Of a stretch of DNA of 64,000 bases, positions 22,269 through 33,903 are shown one piece after another (position 1 is the first letter of the stretch; each line of letters starts with the position of its first letter). The DNA comes from Desarmillaria ectypa. Taxonomy: Eukaryota; Basidiomycota; Agaricomycetes; Agaricales; Physalacriaceae. Under the pieces are notes generated by a model. That model saw nothing but the letters and a program-made list of their open reading frames with translations. It was not told the origin of the DNA and did not search any database. The translations under genes were made by a program, and so were the position numbers. The DNA lies in contig JAUDYN010000010.1 in the NCBI GenBank assembly GCA_030407005.1, forward strand, positions 1,612,001-1,676,000. The letters are read 5' to 3'.

Positions 22269-23558
22269 TGATACACTGTCTATGTGTTCACACCTAGATT
22301 TTGCGATTTTGTAACAATACTATTGCATATCTATCCTATACTAGTGATACATAGAGAACTATAGCTGAGGCTTCAAGCTGATAGTTAAAAGCAGTAAGCA
22401 ACTGGTAGAGCCAGGACTTAGATGCAACACCATTAGTGGGTTAAATCTACCAGCTGGCCAGACTAGTAACTTGAATGCTAGCAGGACTAAGTGAAATACA
22501 GCCACTAGCAAATGAAGGATGCTACTAGCACACCAAAACCAGGAGCAGAGTACACAGATCTCGTCAAGTTCTGTCACTAGCAGCCCAGACTGGGCATAAA
22601 TGCCTAAGTCAGGATAACTAGTCACATGGCAATCTTGAAACAGGACTTAGAAATAAATTAGGAATGGATTAACCTTGAGCCCAGATCTGACTATTTCAAT
22701 ATAGATCTCTTATGATCGATGCTAGTGGAGCCAGACTGCACCCTTGATCATGATCGGATAGCTGTTACAGGCACCAATATCCGGATATCCATATAACTGC
22801 ATTACTAGGGCATGTAGTTGTGCCAAGGGTGCGGAAAGACCAACTGTGGAGTCTCTAGACCAAATATTTGAAAAGAAAACAGACTAGACTGACTATTGTG
22901 TGATTATTCACCATTATTCGTGACTAGCCAAGAAATCCTTACCAATATACCCTATACCCAGATGATATTTATAGTTCTGCCTCAGTAGTATATAAGTAGT
23001 GGGATGGGTGCTCATGCAAACCAGGCAAGCCATCCCTGCAGTTGAGCCCTCACTGGTAGTAACTGGTGTCCCCAATTAAAGGCTTTTGTGCTTAACCTTG
23101 ATGAAGTGATTAATAGTCGCTAAGTCACCCATAGAATTGCATTGAATTGAAGTCTCTTAGAGTCACTGTTGTGTCCTACAAAGGTCCAGAGTGTTTTGAA
23201 GTTAGTTCAAGCAAAGTTCTCAGAGTTATAGTATTATTCTTAGGCCAAGAGTGCCACCAGTCTGAAGCAGTTTCAGTCAGAATGAGCACAGTAGCTCAAA
23301 CCAAGTCACTCTTATCCAATTGTGTCTTACCCACCCCACTAGTATGAGTAGTACTTTGTATAAACTCACTAGTAATAAATAAAATGTCTTTAAGACAATT
23401 GTACTTGATTATTAAAGTCTGCAGAGTGCTTCCATCGTACTCGAAACCGCCCAAATTCAATATTGGTGATTAAGTGTAGAGTAGTAAGAGGTTTAGTGTG
23501 ATTGGTGTTCATTGCCATTCCCTAATTCTTTTGTCACTCACCGTTACCAAGCACATCA
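22269..23558 (+). repeat. F1 LTR, copy 3 (solo, inside F2 sequence)
   Basis: It is co-linear with copy 2 from TGATAC to CACATCA but about 170 bases shorter, because the tandem unit is largely missing. The left side is an F2 LTR and the right side is F2 protease coding DNA, so it lies where the gag of B0 should be. No target-site duplication is seen. A recombination or deletion event probably accompanied its arrival. Confidence 0.8.
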
Positions 23559-26038
23559 CCATGGTACCAAAAGCTCTGGTTGAGACTTCTTGGTGGATAT
23601 TCAATTGGCTCCCTGCACAGGGAAAAAGATTTTGACAACCCATGCATTGTTGGATAGTGGCTGCACTGGTAGCTCTATCAACTGAACCTACATCCAACAA
23701 CATCAGTTGGACACCAGAAAAGCCGCTGCCCCAATACCTGTTTACAATGCAGATGGAACTTGCAATAAGGCAGATGATGTAACCAAGTTTGTAGAACTCT
23801 GAATGACCATCGGAGATCACATTGAATGAATTGACCTTGCAGTCACTAACCTAGGATCCAAAACAGTGTATTTGGGCCACAATTGGCTTAAATGTCATAA
23901 TTCTCTCATCAATTAGAAAATGGGATCCATGATATTTGGACAATGTCATTGCATCAAAAACTACTTCTCACTTCCTGATTCAGATGAAGAAGATAGGTGG
24001 GACAAAGAACTTGAAGAAGGCAAAATGATTCTTGCAGTAAACATGCAAGAAGAAATCATTCTTCAAGCCATACATTATGCGAATAAACTGGTGGCAGCCG
24101 CAAATGCAGAGAAACCAAAGAAAACCTTCAAGGAGCTTGTGCCTCCTCAGTACCAAAGCTTTAGAGACTTGTTCTCTAAAGAAAGCTTTGATGAATTGCC
24201 AGACCAAAAACCATGGGACCATGCCATTGAATTGACTCCCAATGCCAAATCCACATTAGACTGTAAAGTCTATCCCCTTAACCAAAACGAGCAAGAACAA
24301 CTCGACAAGTTCTTAGATAAAAACCAAGATTCAGGATGAATCTGACCCTCCAAATCTCCATTCACCTCTCCCTTCTTTTTCATCAAGAAAAAAGATGGCT
24401 CCTTATGTCTAGTTCAGGACTACCAAAAACTGAATGAAATGATGATAAAAAATTGTTATCCACTTCCCCTAATCTCCAAACTCATTGACAAGCTACAAGG
24501 AGCAAAATACTTCTTCAAACTAGATGTTCAGTGGGAATACAACAATGTATGGATCCATGAAGGAGATGAAGAAAAAGCCATGTTCAGAACTAATCGAGGA
24601 CTCTTCAAGCCTACCATCATGTTCTTTGGTCTTACCAATTCACCAGCCACCTTCCAGTGGATGATGAACAACATCTTTAAGGATTTAATTGCTGGGGGAA
24701 AAGTGACCATTTATCTCAATGACATCCTTATATTCACAAAATCCCTATCTGAACATTGAGTCATAGTTCGACAAGTCCTCCAACATCTTTGAGAAAACAA
24801 GTTGTTTCTCAAAGCAGAAAAGTGTGAATTTGAGGTACTCAAAACCAAATACCTAGGAGTAATCATCAGTGAAGATGCTATCTGAATGGATCCTGTCAAA
24901 GTCACAGGAATTGCAGAATGGCCTATGCCTACCAAGAAAAAAGAACTACAATCCTTCTTAGGATTCACAAATTTCTATCAAAAGTTCATTCACAACTATT
25001 CCAAAATTGTACAACCTCTTACTCAATTAACCAGGAAGGTAGATTGGACTTGGGGAACAGAACAAGAACAAGTGTTTACTCAACTCAAAAAGTTGATGAC
25101 CACCAACATTATTTTAACAATCCCCTCAGATGAGGGAAAGTTCCGAGTAGAAGCAGATGCTAGTGATGGAGCCATTGGTGCCATCCTAAGCCAAGAACAA
25201 AATGGCAAATGGAGACCTGTCACTTTCATGTCCAAAGCATTAATGGTCACTGAATGCAATTATGAAATCTATGACAAAGAATTGCTGGCCATCATGTTAG
25301 CATTAGAAGAATGGCACCATTACCTCATAGGCACAAAGAAAACAATTGAAATCTGGACTGATCACCAAAACCTCCAGTATTTCCAAAAACCCCAAAAGCT
25401 GAACTGCAGACAAGCTCGGTGAGTCACTGAGTTGGCAGAATACCACTTTGTCCTTCAACACAAAGCTGGAATCGCTAACAAGAAAGCTGATCTTCTCAGC
25501 TGAAGAGACAATCATGATCAGAGAAAAGAAGACAATCAAGATGTGGTTGTTCTTTCCCCTGAACATTTCCAAGTATTAATCCTGCCCACCACAGAGGAAC
25601 AAATCATGCATATAAGAGATGCAACCTGACAAAAAGGTCGATGGGACCAAGAGATTGAGAAATTCCTCAATCACAAATAAGGAATTACACAGGAAAATGA
25701 CATCTTGTGGTATGATGGATGAATCTATATCCCTCAGGACTCCTCTCTACACAGTGATATCGTTGCACAATACCATGATCATATCACTGCTGGACATCCT
25801 GGCATCGCAAAAACCAAGAAACTCATTCTCAGAGAATACTGGTGGCTGAAAATGAAAAGAGATGTCAAATCCTATATCAAAGGATGTGAAACTTGTCAAA
25901 GGATGAAGAGCAATACACAGGCAAAAGCAGCCCCTCTTTACCCTAACACAATCCCAGACACCCCCTGGACTCATATCTCAGTAGATATGATTACTGGCCT
26001 TCCAGAATCTGAAGGCTTCAATGTGTTACTGGTCATCA
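23559..26038 (+). pseudogene. F2 copy B0: protease, RT, RNase H and first part of integrase
   Basis: The plus-strand pol starts near the protease (LLDSGCTGSS, a DSG active site, at 23640-23690). The RT (24439-24759) has a changed catalytic box, YLND at about 24712-24723. The RNase H region (24886-25422) includes FRVEADASDGAIGAIL. The HHCC integrase finger (CETCQRMKS) lies at about 25890. The coding DNA stops at 26038, where the full-length element B1 is inserted, and resumes at 33904. TGA stops are frequent. The gag of B0 is missing. Confidence 0.85.
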
Positions 26039-26069
26039 TGTTACAATTTTTCCATTATCTTATCTTATC

Positions 26070-26089
26070 TGAGTCATATCCATGACTCA
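26070..26089 (+). promoter_or_regulatory. Inverted pair of Gcn4/AP-1-type sites in the LTR
   Basis: TGAGTCAT and ATGACTCA are separated by ATCC and form a perfect inverted repeat. Each half contains TGASTCA, the core bound by Gcn4/AP-1-class bZIP factors. The same arrangement occurs in the F2 LTRs at 21910-22268 and 11972-12388. In the B1 3' LTR the first half has become CAAGTCA. The role in element expression is inferred. Confidence 0.5.
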
Positions 26090-26273
26090 TCCATCTAATT
26101 GGTTCAAAGAATCTGACTCGTATCCAGCTATTCACTGGCAACAACCCTCATTCTCACCATCTGTCACCCCAGATGCTCTCTATTGGTTCTATGATCCTCC
26201 CAGATCATCCTACTTCAACACTGTTTGTGCATGGACCTTAGCATTTCATCTATATATAACATGGTAGAAATAC

Positions 26274-26280
26274 TATATAA
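26274..26280 (+). promoter_or_regulatory. LTR TATA box
   Basis: TATATAA, followed by GTAGAGTA, sits about 235 bases into the 424-base LTR. That fits a U3 core promoter with transcription starting in the TTGTACTCTATC region about 30 bases downstream. Confidence 0.6.
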
Positions 26281-26519
26281 GTAGAGTAAACTAGACAGTT
26301 GTACTCTATCTCTTGTTTAAATTACAACCATATACTCCTTGTCTACACTATACAGAAGACCTAAAGCTTCTATCTCTCATATTGGGTGACTGTTCAAATG
26401 CATAACAGCCCAGAGAGATCAGCTGATGATCCCAAGTCACATGTCCAAGGTGGTGCCTAACATTAAACAAGAGATTTTCCCTTGCTTCTCCAATGCTAGC
26501 CATAGAGAAGAACTTCTTC

Positions 26520-29500
26520 ATGCCTGAAGAAGAGAACAACCACTCCGAACCCCGAACTGTCTCTCTCGGCATCGCCATTGGTGGTGCCATACTATTAACC
26601 TTTTTTACGGTCCTCACTGTTTTACTTTATGAGGAAGAACTCTGGGCTTTGCTCCAGCAAAGGTGAGCCCAACAACCTGCACCACCACCCTGATCTCCCC
26701 GACATCCAGACCATGTCATTCCCCGGGAGCTACCCCCTGCAAGACTGGGAGAACAAGAGGTGGTACCATTCGTCTGCCCCCGTGCCCAGTTCACGATTGC
26801 CTCCTCCTCTGAGGGGAGTATAGATTTGAGGCCCCTGACTCCTGGGCCCTCCTCTGCCCACACACATAATGTGTGAGCAGTTCTACTCTGGTACCAGATG
26901 GAACAACTCACCACTGCCATCACAGTGGCCCAAGAATATGCACAGGATGTTTGGCTTGTGCTTGATGACCCCCCGCCCGCTTACCCCAGCCCTCCCCCTC
27001 ATCCTCCAACCCCTGCCCTCCACCAGCAACATTGGAGGGTATGATCTTGATCCCCGTTGCCTGACAGTGACGATAATAGCGGGTCCTTCCATGGACCCCG
27101 AAACCCAGACAATCCCACCATGGATCAAAACCACCCTTATGGCCCCTGAGGCCATGAGGCCTGGCCTGAGGAAGGAGAGTCAATCTCTCTCTCCTTCCTT
27201 CCCATCATTGAAATCTCCGATGATGAGTCTGATGTTGTCAGAGATGATGCCCTGATCCTGGCCCCTCCCCATGCCCCTGACAACCCCTTCAACCCAAACG
27301 AGGGGGACTTTGTCTGGCCTGACCTCTCTGAGATCAATAGAAGACTCTTTGGTCTCTTCCAGACTGCTGCCTGGGAAGTTCGACAAAGGGACGTCGAAGC
27401 CTGAGATCTCTGGGATGAGCCCAGAATCGAGATGGATGAGTGGCTGGCCCTCAACTGAGGGGACCCCATTCGAGTCTCAATACAGGGCCCCAACAGGGCC
27501 GACATTATCGCCGCCCAGATTTGTGCCAACCATGACCGGAGCATTTTCTGCCCCTCTGCAGAGGATCTATTTCCAGGGCTTCAGCCCCAAGATCCAGATA
27601 AGCAGTGGGAACTGGAGAGGACCCTCCAGCACTTATGGAGGCTGGAGGTGGCAAGAGAGGAGTGATTGGGGGCAAAGGGCCCCGTATGATACATTAATCT
27701 ACAATACAGGTTATTACGGTGGGCTGGATTACCACCAGCCCCAGTACAAAATATATCTGGAACACCCCCTGGATACCCCAGTCACAAACCCATGACCACT
27801 TCCTGACTCGCCCCCACACCATAGGGCATGTCACCAAGGATACCACCCTTATCAGGGTGGTAGTCTTCTCTTCACAGGGGCAGGAGAAGATATGGAAGCT
27901 GAAGGAGCCCCTGCAGGAAACACCACTACAGGGGCATCAAGAACCCCTGCCACAGCAGAAGAAATCCATCAGCAGATGAAAACCACACTGATAGAGAAGG
28001 GACGGCACATCGCAGAGATGCATGAAGAGCTTGACAGGGAGGAGTCCACCCGTAAGATGATGATGGACTACCTTCAGGATCAAGAAAAGGGGAAGGAGCC
28101 AGAGAGGAGAAGACTGTCGGGGGAACCACCAAGAGGCTACCCGGGTCCTAGGCCAGATCATTACTCGATCCCAAGACTGCCTCCCAGTAAGGGTCCTCCT
28201 GACCCTATCCCAAATCCTGTCAGGAATGCCACCACTGATGCCCCTTATCTGGGCATCAAGCCAACCCTCATCAAGGTCCCTGCCCCATTCAAGGGGGACC
28301 ATGATGACATTGAACACTTCATAGGCAATTGCATCACCTATTTTGAAGTGTTCAGACACTATTTCCAGGTGCCATCGCACCTGGTATTATTTGCGACGTC
28401 CCACTTTGAGGGCACCACCAAGGATTGGTGGGTCTACAAGAGACCTGAATACTGGGTTGGTGATGCCTACGATGGAACCACTGCCCATTTCAGATACCCT
28501 GACTAGGCCAACTTCATTGACCTAGTCACATGACAATTTTGGGATCCCACAATCAAGGAGATCCATGAAAAAAGAATGTTTGATCTCAGAATGGGAGTGC
28601 AGCCCACCTCCCATTACTTTCAGAAGCTTGAGGAAGAAGCCAAGCTAGCAGGCAGAAGGACTGATGAAGCCAAACATGGCGCAATGGTAAGGGCAGTGCA
28701 ACTAGGAGTCCCTAGTTCATACACAACCTTTATTTCTAACATGGGCATGAATATTCCATGCTCATATCCAGAGTGGAAGGAACGCATCCTCCAGATGTAT
28801 GAAGAGAGACAGTGGAAGTGGGTCTTTGATCAGACCACAAGTACACCTCAGGATGGCCAGAAGCAGGGCCTGCATCCCCAACAACAGCAGCCCAGCAGCA
28901 AGAACACTGCTGGGGCAACAAGTTCCTTGGCCCCAAAGCCAACTGCTGGGAGTGGAGGAACCAGTCGTGATGCTGGAACTGGTAAGTGGATGACACATGG
29001 AGGGGCAGGACATGAACGTGCAAAGGTTGCCTTAAACACTAACTGGGAGTCAATGACCAAGGAAATTCAAACTCTGTCGAAAGTAGTGCTGGCCGAAGAA
29101 CACAGGGGTGCTGACCAGAGATATGAAGGCAAGCTGGCTGACAAATTCCCATCAGCAGCTGTACCCTGTCAGGGGATATCCTGCACTTGGAAACTCGCTA
29201 GTGCCCAGGCAGTAAAAAGGAGGCAGTTCAGTAGAACAACAATCATCAAAGTACCCAACAAAGAGGATGACATGGCTTTTAGGATCTGGCAAGCCAACCA
29301 GTCCAAAGCCAGTACCCTGATACCCAAGACTCCCAAGCATATGGGGGAGCATCAGACTCATGGACTTCTGAACACAAGGGGAAGTCTTGAATCTAACACC
29401 CATTCTAACAAGGGAGTATCAGACATTTCCAAATGCATGGGGAAACACAGAACACTGGAAGTCCCTCAATGAACTGAGGAACAGAACAAGTCCTCCAAAC

Positions 29501-29690
29501 ATACAGGGAAGCAGGATGATCTTCAATGGTACCAACCATTTGGGATCGACTGGACATTGTGTGCAATTTGCAATTCCAAGGATTTGGCAGTCGCCAAGGT
29601 GGTTCTCTCCATCTGGGTACATCCCAAACAACTTGGAGAAATCAATGATGAACTTGTCCAGAGTTTAAGAATGGGAGGGAGTATAGCCTG
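26520..29690 (+). pseudogene. B1 gag with N-terminal hydrophobic helix; zinc knuckle missing
   Basis: The ATG at 26520 lies 58 bases after the LTR. Residues 13-37 form one hydrophobic helix (VSLGIAIGGAILLTFFTVL and on), which is unusual for Gag. A Pro-rich region containing DDPPPAY follows in the same frame (near 26970), then an acidic stretch and a capsid-like domain (27892-28990: MHEELDREESTRKMMMDYL, TYFEVFRHYFQVPSHLVLF). Stops are mostly TGA. After GGAG at about 29007 the sequence departs from E1 and E2, and no CX2CX4HX4C knuckle is found. About 690 bases of unrelated sequence reach to the protease. Confidence 0.8.
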
Positions 29691-29699
29691 AGAACAGCT

Positions 29700-32600
29700 C
29701 TATGAACTACACGAACCAATCCACTATATCCATGGTACCAGAAGCTCAGGATGAGACTTCCTGGTGGATATCCAACTTTCCCCATGTACTGGGAAACAGA
29801 CATTAACAACCTGAGTATTGTTGGATAGTGGCTGCACAGGCAGTTCTATCAATCAAACTTATGTCCAACAACACCGGTTGGATACCAGGAAGGCCACAGC
29901 CCCTATACCAGTCTATAATGCCGACAAAATGTGCAATAAGGCAGGGGATATTACTGAGTTTGTGAAACTCCAAATGACCATCAGAGACCACAGTGAATGA
30001 ATTGACCTCGCGGTCACAGACTTGGGTTCCAAAACCATGTATTTGGGCCATGACTGGCTCAAATGCCACAATCCTTTTGTCAATTGGAAGGTGAGAACCT
30101 TGACATTTGGATGATGTCATTGTGTCCAGAATCATTTTACTCTGCTGGATGCAGATGAAGGAGATCGATGGGACAAAGAGCTCGAGGAAGGAGAAAGTAT
30201 TCTTGCCATCAATATGCAAGAAGAAATTATTCTTCATGCCATCCATCATGCGAACGAATTGGCGGTGGCTGCAAACACAGAAAAACCAAAACAGACATTC
30301 AAGGAGCTCATGCCTCCTCAGTATCAAAGCTTTAGAGACCTGTTCTCAAAAGAGAGCTTTGACGAATTACCAGAAAGAAGACCTTAGGACCATGCAATCG
30401 AGCTAATCCCTAACACAAAATTGACTTTAGACTGCAAAGTCTATCTGCTCAACTGAAATGAGCAAGAACAGTTGGACAAGTTCTTGGATGAGAACTTAGA
30501 CTTGGGACATATCCATCCCTCAAAATCTCCCTTTGCCTCTCCCTTTTTCTTTGTCAAGAAAAAGGACGGCTCACTATGACTGGTTCAGGACTACCGAAAA
30601 CTGAATGAAATGACAATCAAGAATCGTTATCCCCTCCCCCTGATCTCCAAGCTCATCGACAAGCTGCGTGGAGCTAAGTACTTCTCCAAATTAGACATGC
30701 GATGGGGATACAACAATGTTCATATTCAAGATGGAGACGAAGAAAAAGCAGCATTCAGAACTAACCAGGGACTCTTCGAGCCAATGGTCATGTTCTTCGG
30801 ACTCACAAACTCACCAGCCACATTCCAGTGGATGATGAATGATATATTCAAGGATTTGATCACCGGAGGAAAGGTCATGATTTACCTCGATGATATTCTC
30901 ATATTCACTAAATCCTTGTCTGAACACTGAGACATAGTGCAACAAGTACTCCAACATCTGCAAGAAAACAAATTGTTTCTCAAAGCCAAGAAATGCAAGT
31001 TTGAAGTGCTTGAAACTGAGTACTTAGGGGTCATCATCAGCGAAGACACTATCTGTATGGACCTAGTCAAGATCGCAGGCATAGTAGAATGGCCCACTCC
31101 AACAAAAAAGAAGGAGTTACAGTCCTTCTTAGGATTCACAAACTTTTACCACAAGTTCATTCAGGACTATTCCAAGATCATATGTCCCCTTACTCAGTTG
31201 ACTGGAAAAGTTGACTGGATGTGGGGATCAGAACAAGAACAAGTGTTTAGACAACTCAAAAGTTTAATGATGACAAACATAGTTCTTACGATTCCCTTAG
31301 ATGACAGAAAGTTCCAAGTAGAAGCTGATGCTAGCAATGGTGCTATTGGCACCATACTAAGCCAAGAAAAGGATGGCAAATGGAGGCCAGTCGCCTTCAT
31401 GTCAAAAGCACTCACCATCACTGAGTGCAATTATGAGATCTACGACAAGGAGCTACTAGCAATCATGCTAGCACTAGAAGAATGGCACCATTACCTCATG
31501 GGCACCAAGGAAACAATCAAAATCTGGACAGACCACCAGAATCTCCAGTACTTTCAGAAACCCCAGAAGTTAAATCATTGACAAGCTCGATGGGTCACCG
31601 AATTAGTGGAATACCACTTTGTCCTTCAACACAAAGCCAGAACTGCAAACCAGAAGGCTGATCTTCTCAGCAGACGAGATGATCACGATCAAGGAAAGGA
31701 AGACAATCAGGATGTGATTGTCCTTTTCCTGGAACATTTCCAGGCATTAGTACTGCCCACAACTGAGGAATGACTCACATGTATAAGAGATGCAACATGA
31801 CAAAAGGAACAATGGGACCAAGGGATAGATAAATCCCTGAACCATGAACAAGGAATTACCTAGGAAAAGGAACTCCTATGGTACAATGGACGAGTCTATA
31901 TTCCTAATGACTCTATCCTATGTGGTGAAATCATTGCACAATTCCATGATCACATCACTGCTGGACACCCAGGAATTGCCAAGACCAAAGAACTCATTCT
32001 TTGCGAGTACTGGTGGCCAAAGATGAAGAAGGACATTGAATCTTACATCAAGGGATGTGAGACTTGTCAGAGGATGAAGAGTGATATGCAGGCCAAGGCA
32101 GTGTCTCTTCATCCAAATGCAATACCAGATATGCCATGGACTCATATCTTGGTCGACATGATCACTGGACTTCCAGAATCAGAAGGATTTGATGCTTTAC
32201 TCATCATTGTAGACCGCTTCTCCAAGAACATTCTCCTCATTCCATGCAACAAGGAGTTATCTGCCAAAGGATGGGCTCTGATGCTTCGCAATCACATATA
32301 TGTGAAACATGGAATGCCACAAGTGGTCATATCTGACTGAGGACCCCAATTCGTCTCAGCATTCATGAAGGAACTTTATCAAATGCTAGACATCATCCAG
32401 AATGCCTCAACAGCATATCATCCTCAAACCGATGGACAGACAGAGAGGGTCAACCAAGAAGTCGAAAAGTACCTTCGCATCTTTGTCAATCATCGACAGA
32501 CCAACTGGGTAACATGGCTACCTCTCACTGAATTCGCTCATAACAACTGAGTTCATTTGGCCATGAGCAAAAGTCCATTCATGGTCCTTTACAGATGCAA

Positions 32601-33447
32601 TCCCTGACTCATACCTGAGTCAATTCAGAAAACTGGCTTCACGAACCCTGCAGCCATGGACTTCACCGAAACGATGGCCAAGGTCCATAAGGAGGTCCAT
32701 GACATCTTAGAAAAGGCAGCAGTGCAAATGAAGGTGCAATATGACAAATGAAAACAGACTCCATGGGAGTATCGAATCAGAGATAAGGTATGGCTAGACA
32801 CTGCCAACCTTCATCTTCCCAGACCAAAGAAAAAGCTTGATGACAAGTGAACAGGACCTTTCAAGATTGTTGAAAAGTCGGGAGCAGCAGCATACAAGTT
32901 AAAACTGCCGCCCCATTGGAAGATTCACCCCTGATTCAATGAGAAACTGTTAACCCCTTACATTGTGCCATCATTCCCGAATCAACAGTTGGCACTGCCT
33001 CCCTCTCTGGACCTCATTGATAGTCAGAAAGAGTATGAGATCGAAGAAGTCTTGGATTCATGCACCAGAAAGGTATGATCCAAGAAAGAACAACCATCTA
33101 GGGAAGTCATGGACTACCTAGTCAAATAAAAAGGATGGACCCGAGAACATAATTCATGGGTTCAAGAAAATGAAATGACAAACACCTTGAAAGTGATCCA
33201 AGAGTATCAGGCCAGCATAAACTACACTATATACACTCCAAAAATTGCAACCAAGAACAAGATGGTGGTCAAAATACTGGACCATGGATATTTGGAACAT
33301 GGCAATGTAGCCTACCTCACCAAAAGAAAAGATGGATACATGAAATGGATCATCAATCCAGATGAGAACATATGGAAGAAACTGATTGATCAGTACTGGA
33401 TCAGTCAAATCGCAACACAGTTTGACACCCCTATAGAAGAACCTTAG
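29700..33447 (+). pseudogene. B1 pol: protease, RT, RNase H, integrase, chromodomain
   Basis: In order: protease LLDSGCTGSS (about 29815-29850); RT 30610-30930 with intact catalytic YLDD (30880-30894); RNase H 30937-31581 (VEADASNGAIGTIL, NYEIYDKELLAIML); integrase zinc finger CETCQRMKS (about 32060); integrase core (HILVDMITGLPESEGF, VVISD-stop-GPQF, YHPQTDGQTERVNQE); and a chromodomain at about 33045-33180 (YEIEEVLDS, then DYLVK). The frame is broken by TGA codons where the sister copies or family motifs have Arg, such as ISD-stop-GPQF and SL-stop-LVQDYRK. The protein would integrate element cDNA, with the chromodomain targeting chromatin. Confidence 0.88.
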
Positions 33448-33479
33448 CAGTTGGGATGACTACTTTAACAAGGGGGTAA

Positions 33480-33903
33480 TGTTATGATTTTTCCATTATC
33501 TTATCTTATCCAAGTCATATCCATGACTCATCCATCTAATTGGTTCAAAGAATCCAACTTGTATCCAGCTATTCACCAGCAACAACCCTCATTCTCACCA
33601 TCTGTCACCCCAGATGCTCTCTATTGGTTCTATGATCCTCCCAGATCATCCTACTTCAACACCGTTTGTGCATGGACCTTAGCATTTCATCTATATATAA
33701 CGTGGTAGAAATACTATATAAGTAGAGTAAACTAGACAGTTGTACTCTATCTCTTGTTTAAATTACAACCATATACTCCTTGTCTACACTATATAGAAGA
33801 CCTAAAGCTTCTATCTCTCATATTGAGTGACTGTTCAAATGCATAACAGCCCAGAGAGATCAGCTGACAGTCCCAAGTCATGTGTCCAAGGTGGTGCCTA
33901 ACA
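33480..33903 (+). repeat. B1 3' LTR
   Basis: It is 424 bases, starts TGTTATG right after the polypurine run AAGGGGGTAA and ends GGTGCCTAACA. It has the same length as the 5' LTR with no gaps between them. Confidence 0.95.

Larger units (their letters stand above)
26039..26462 (+). repeat. B1 5' LTR
   Basis: It starts TGTTACA and ends GGTGCCTAACA. It contains three tandem TTATC (GATA-type) motifs, a Gcn4/AP-1-type inverted pair (26070-26089) and a TATA box at 26274-26280. Confidence 0.95.
26039..33903 (+). mobile_element. F2 element B1: full-length LTR retrotransposon nested in B0
   Basis: This 7,865-base unit has two 424-base LTRs (26039-26462 and 33480-33903) and a complete gag-pol interior on the plus strand. 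The five bases CATCA at 26034-26038 are repeated at 33904-33908. Removing the element and one repeat rejoins the B0 integrase in frame (LLVIMDHFSKN). That is direct evidence of integration with a 5-base target-site duplication. The interior is inactivated mainly by CGA to TGA stops, and the two LTRs differ at 18 sites, all transitions. Confidence 0.95.

Noticed and set aside
27137..27544. 135-codon minus-strand open frame
   Set aside because: Antisense shadow of the B1 gag, whose frame is supported by similarity to E1 and E2.
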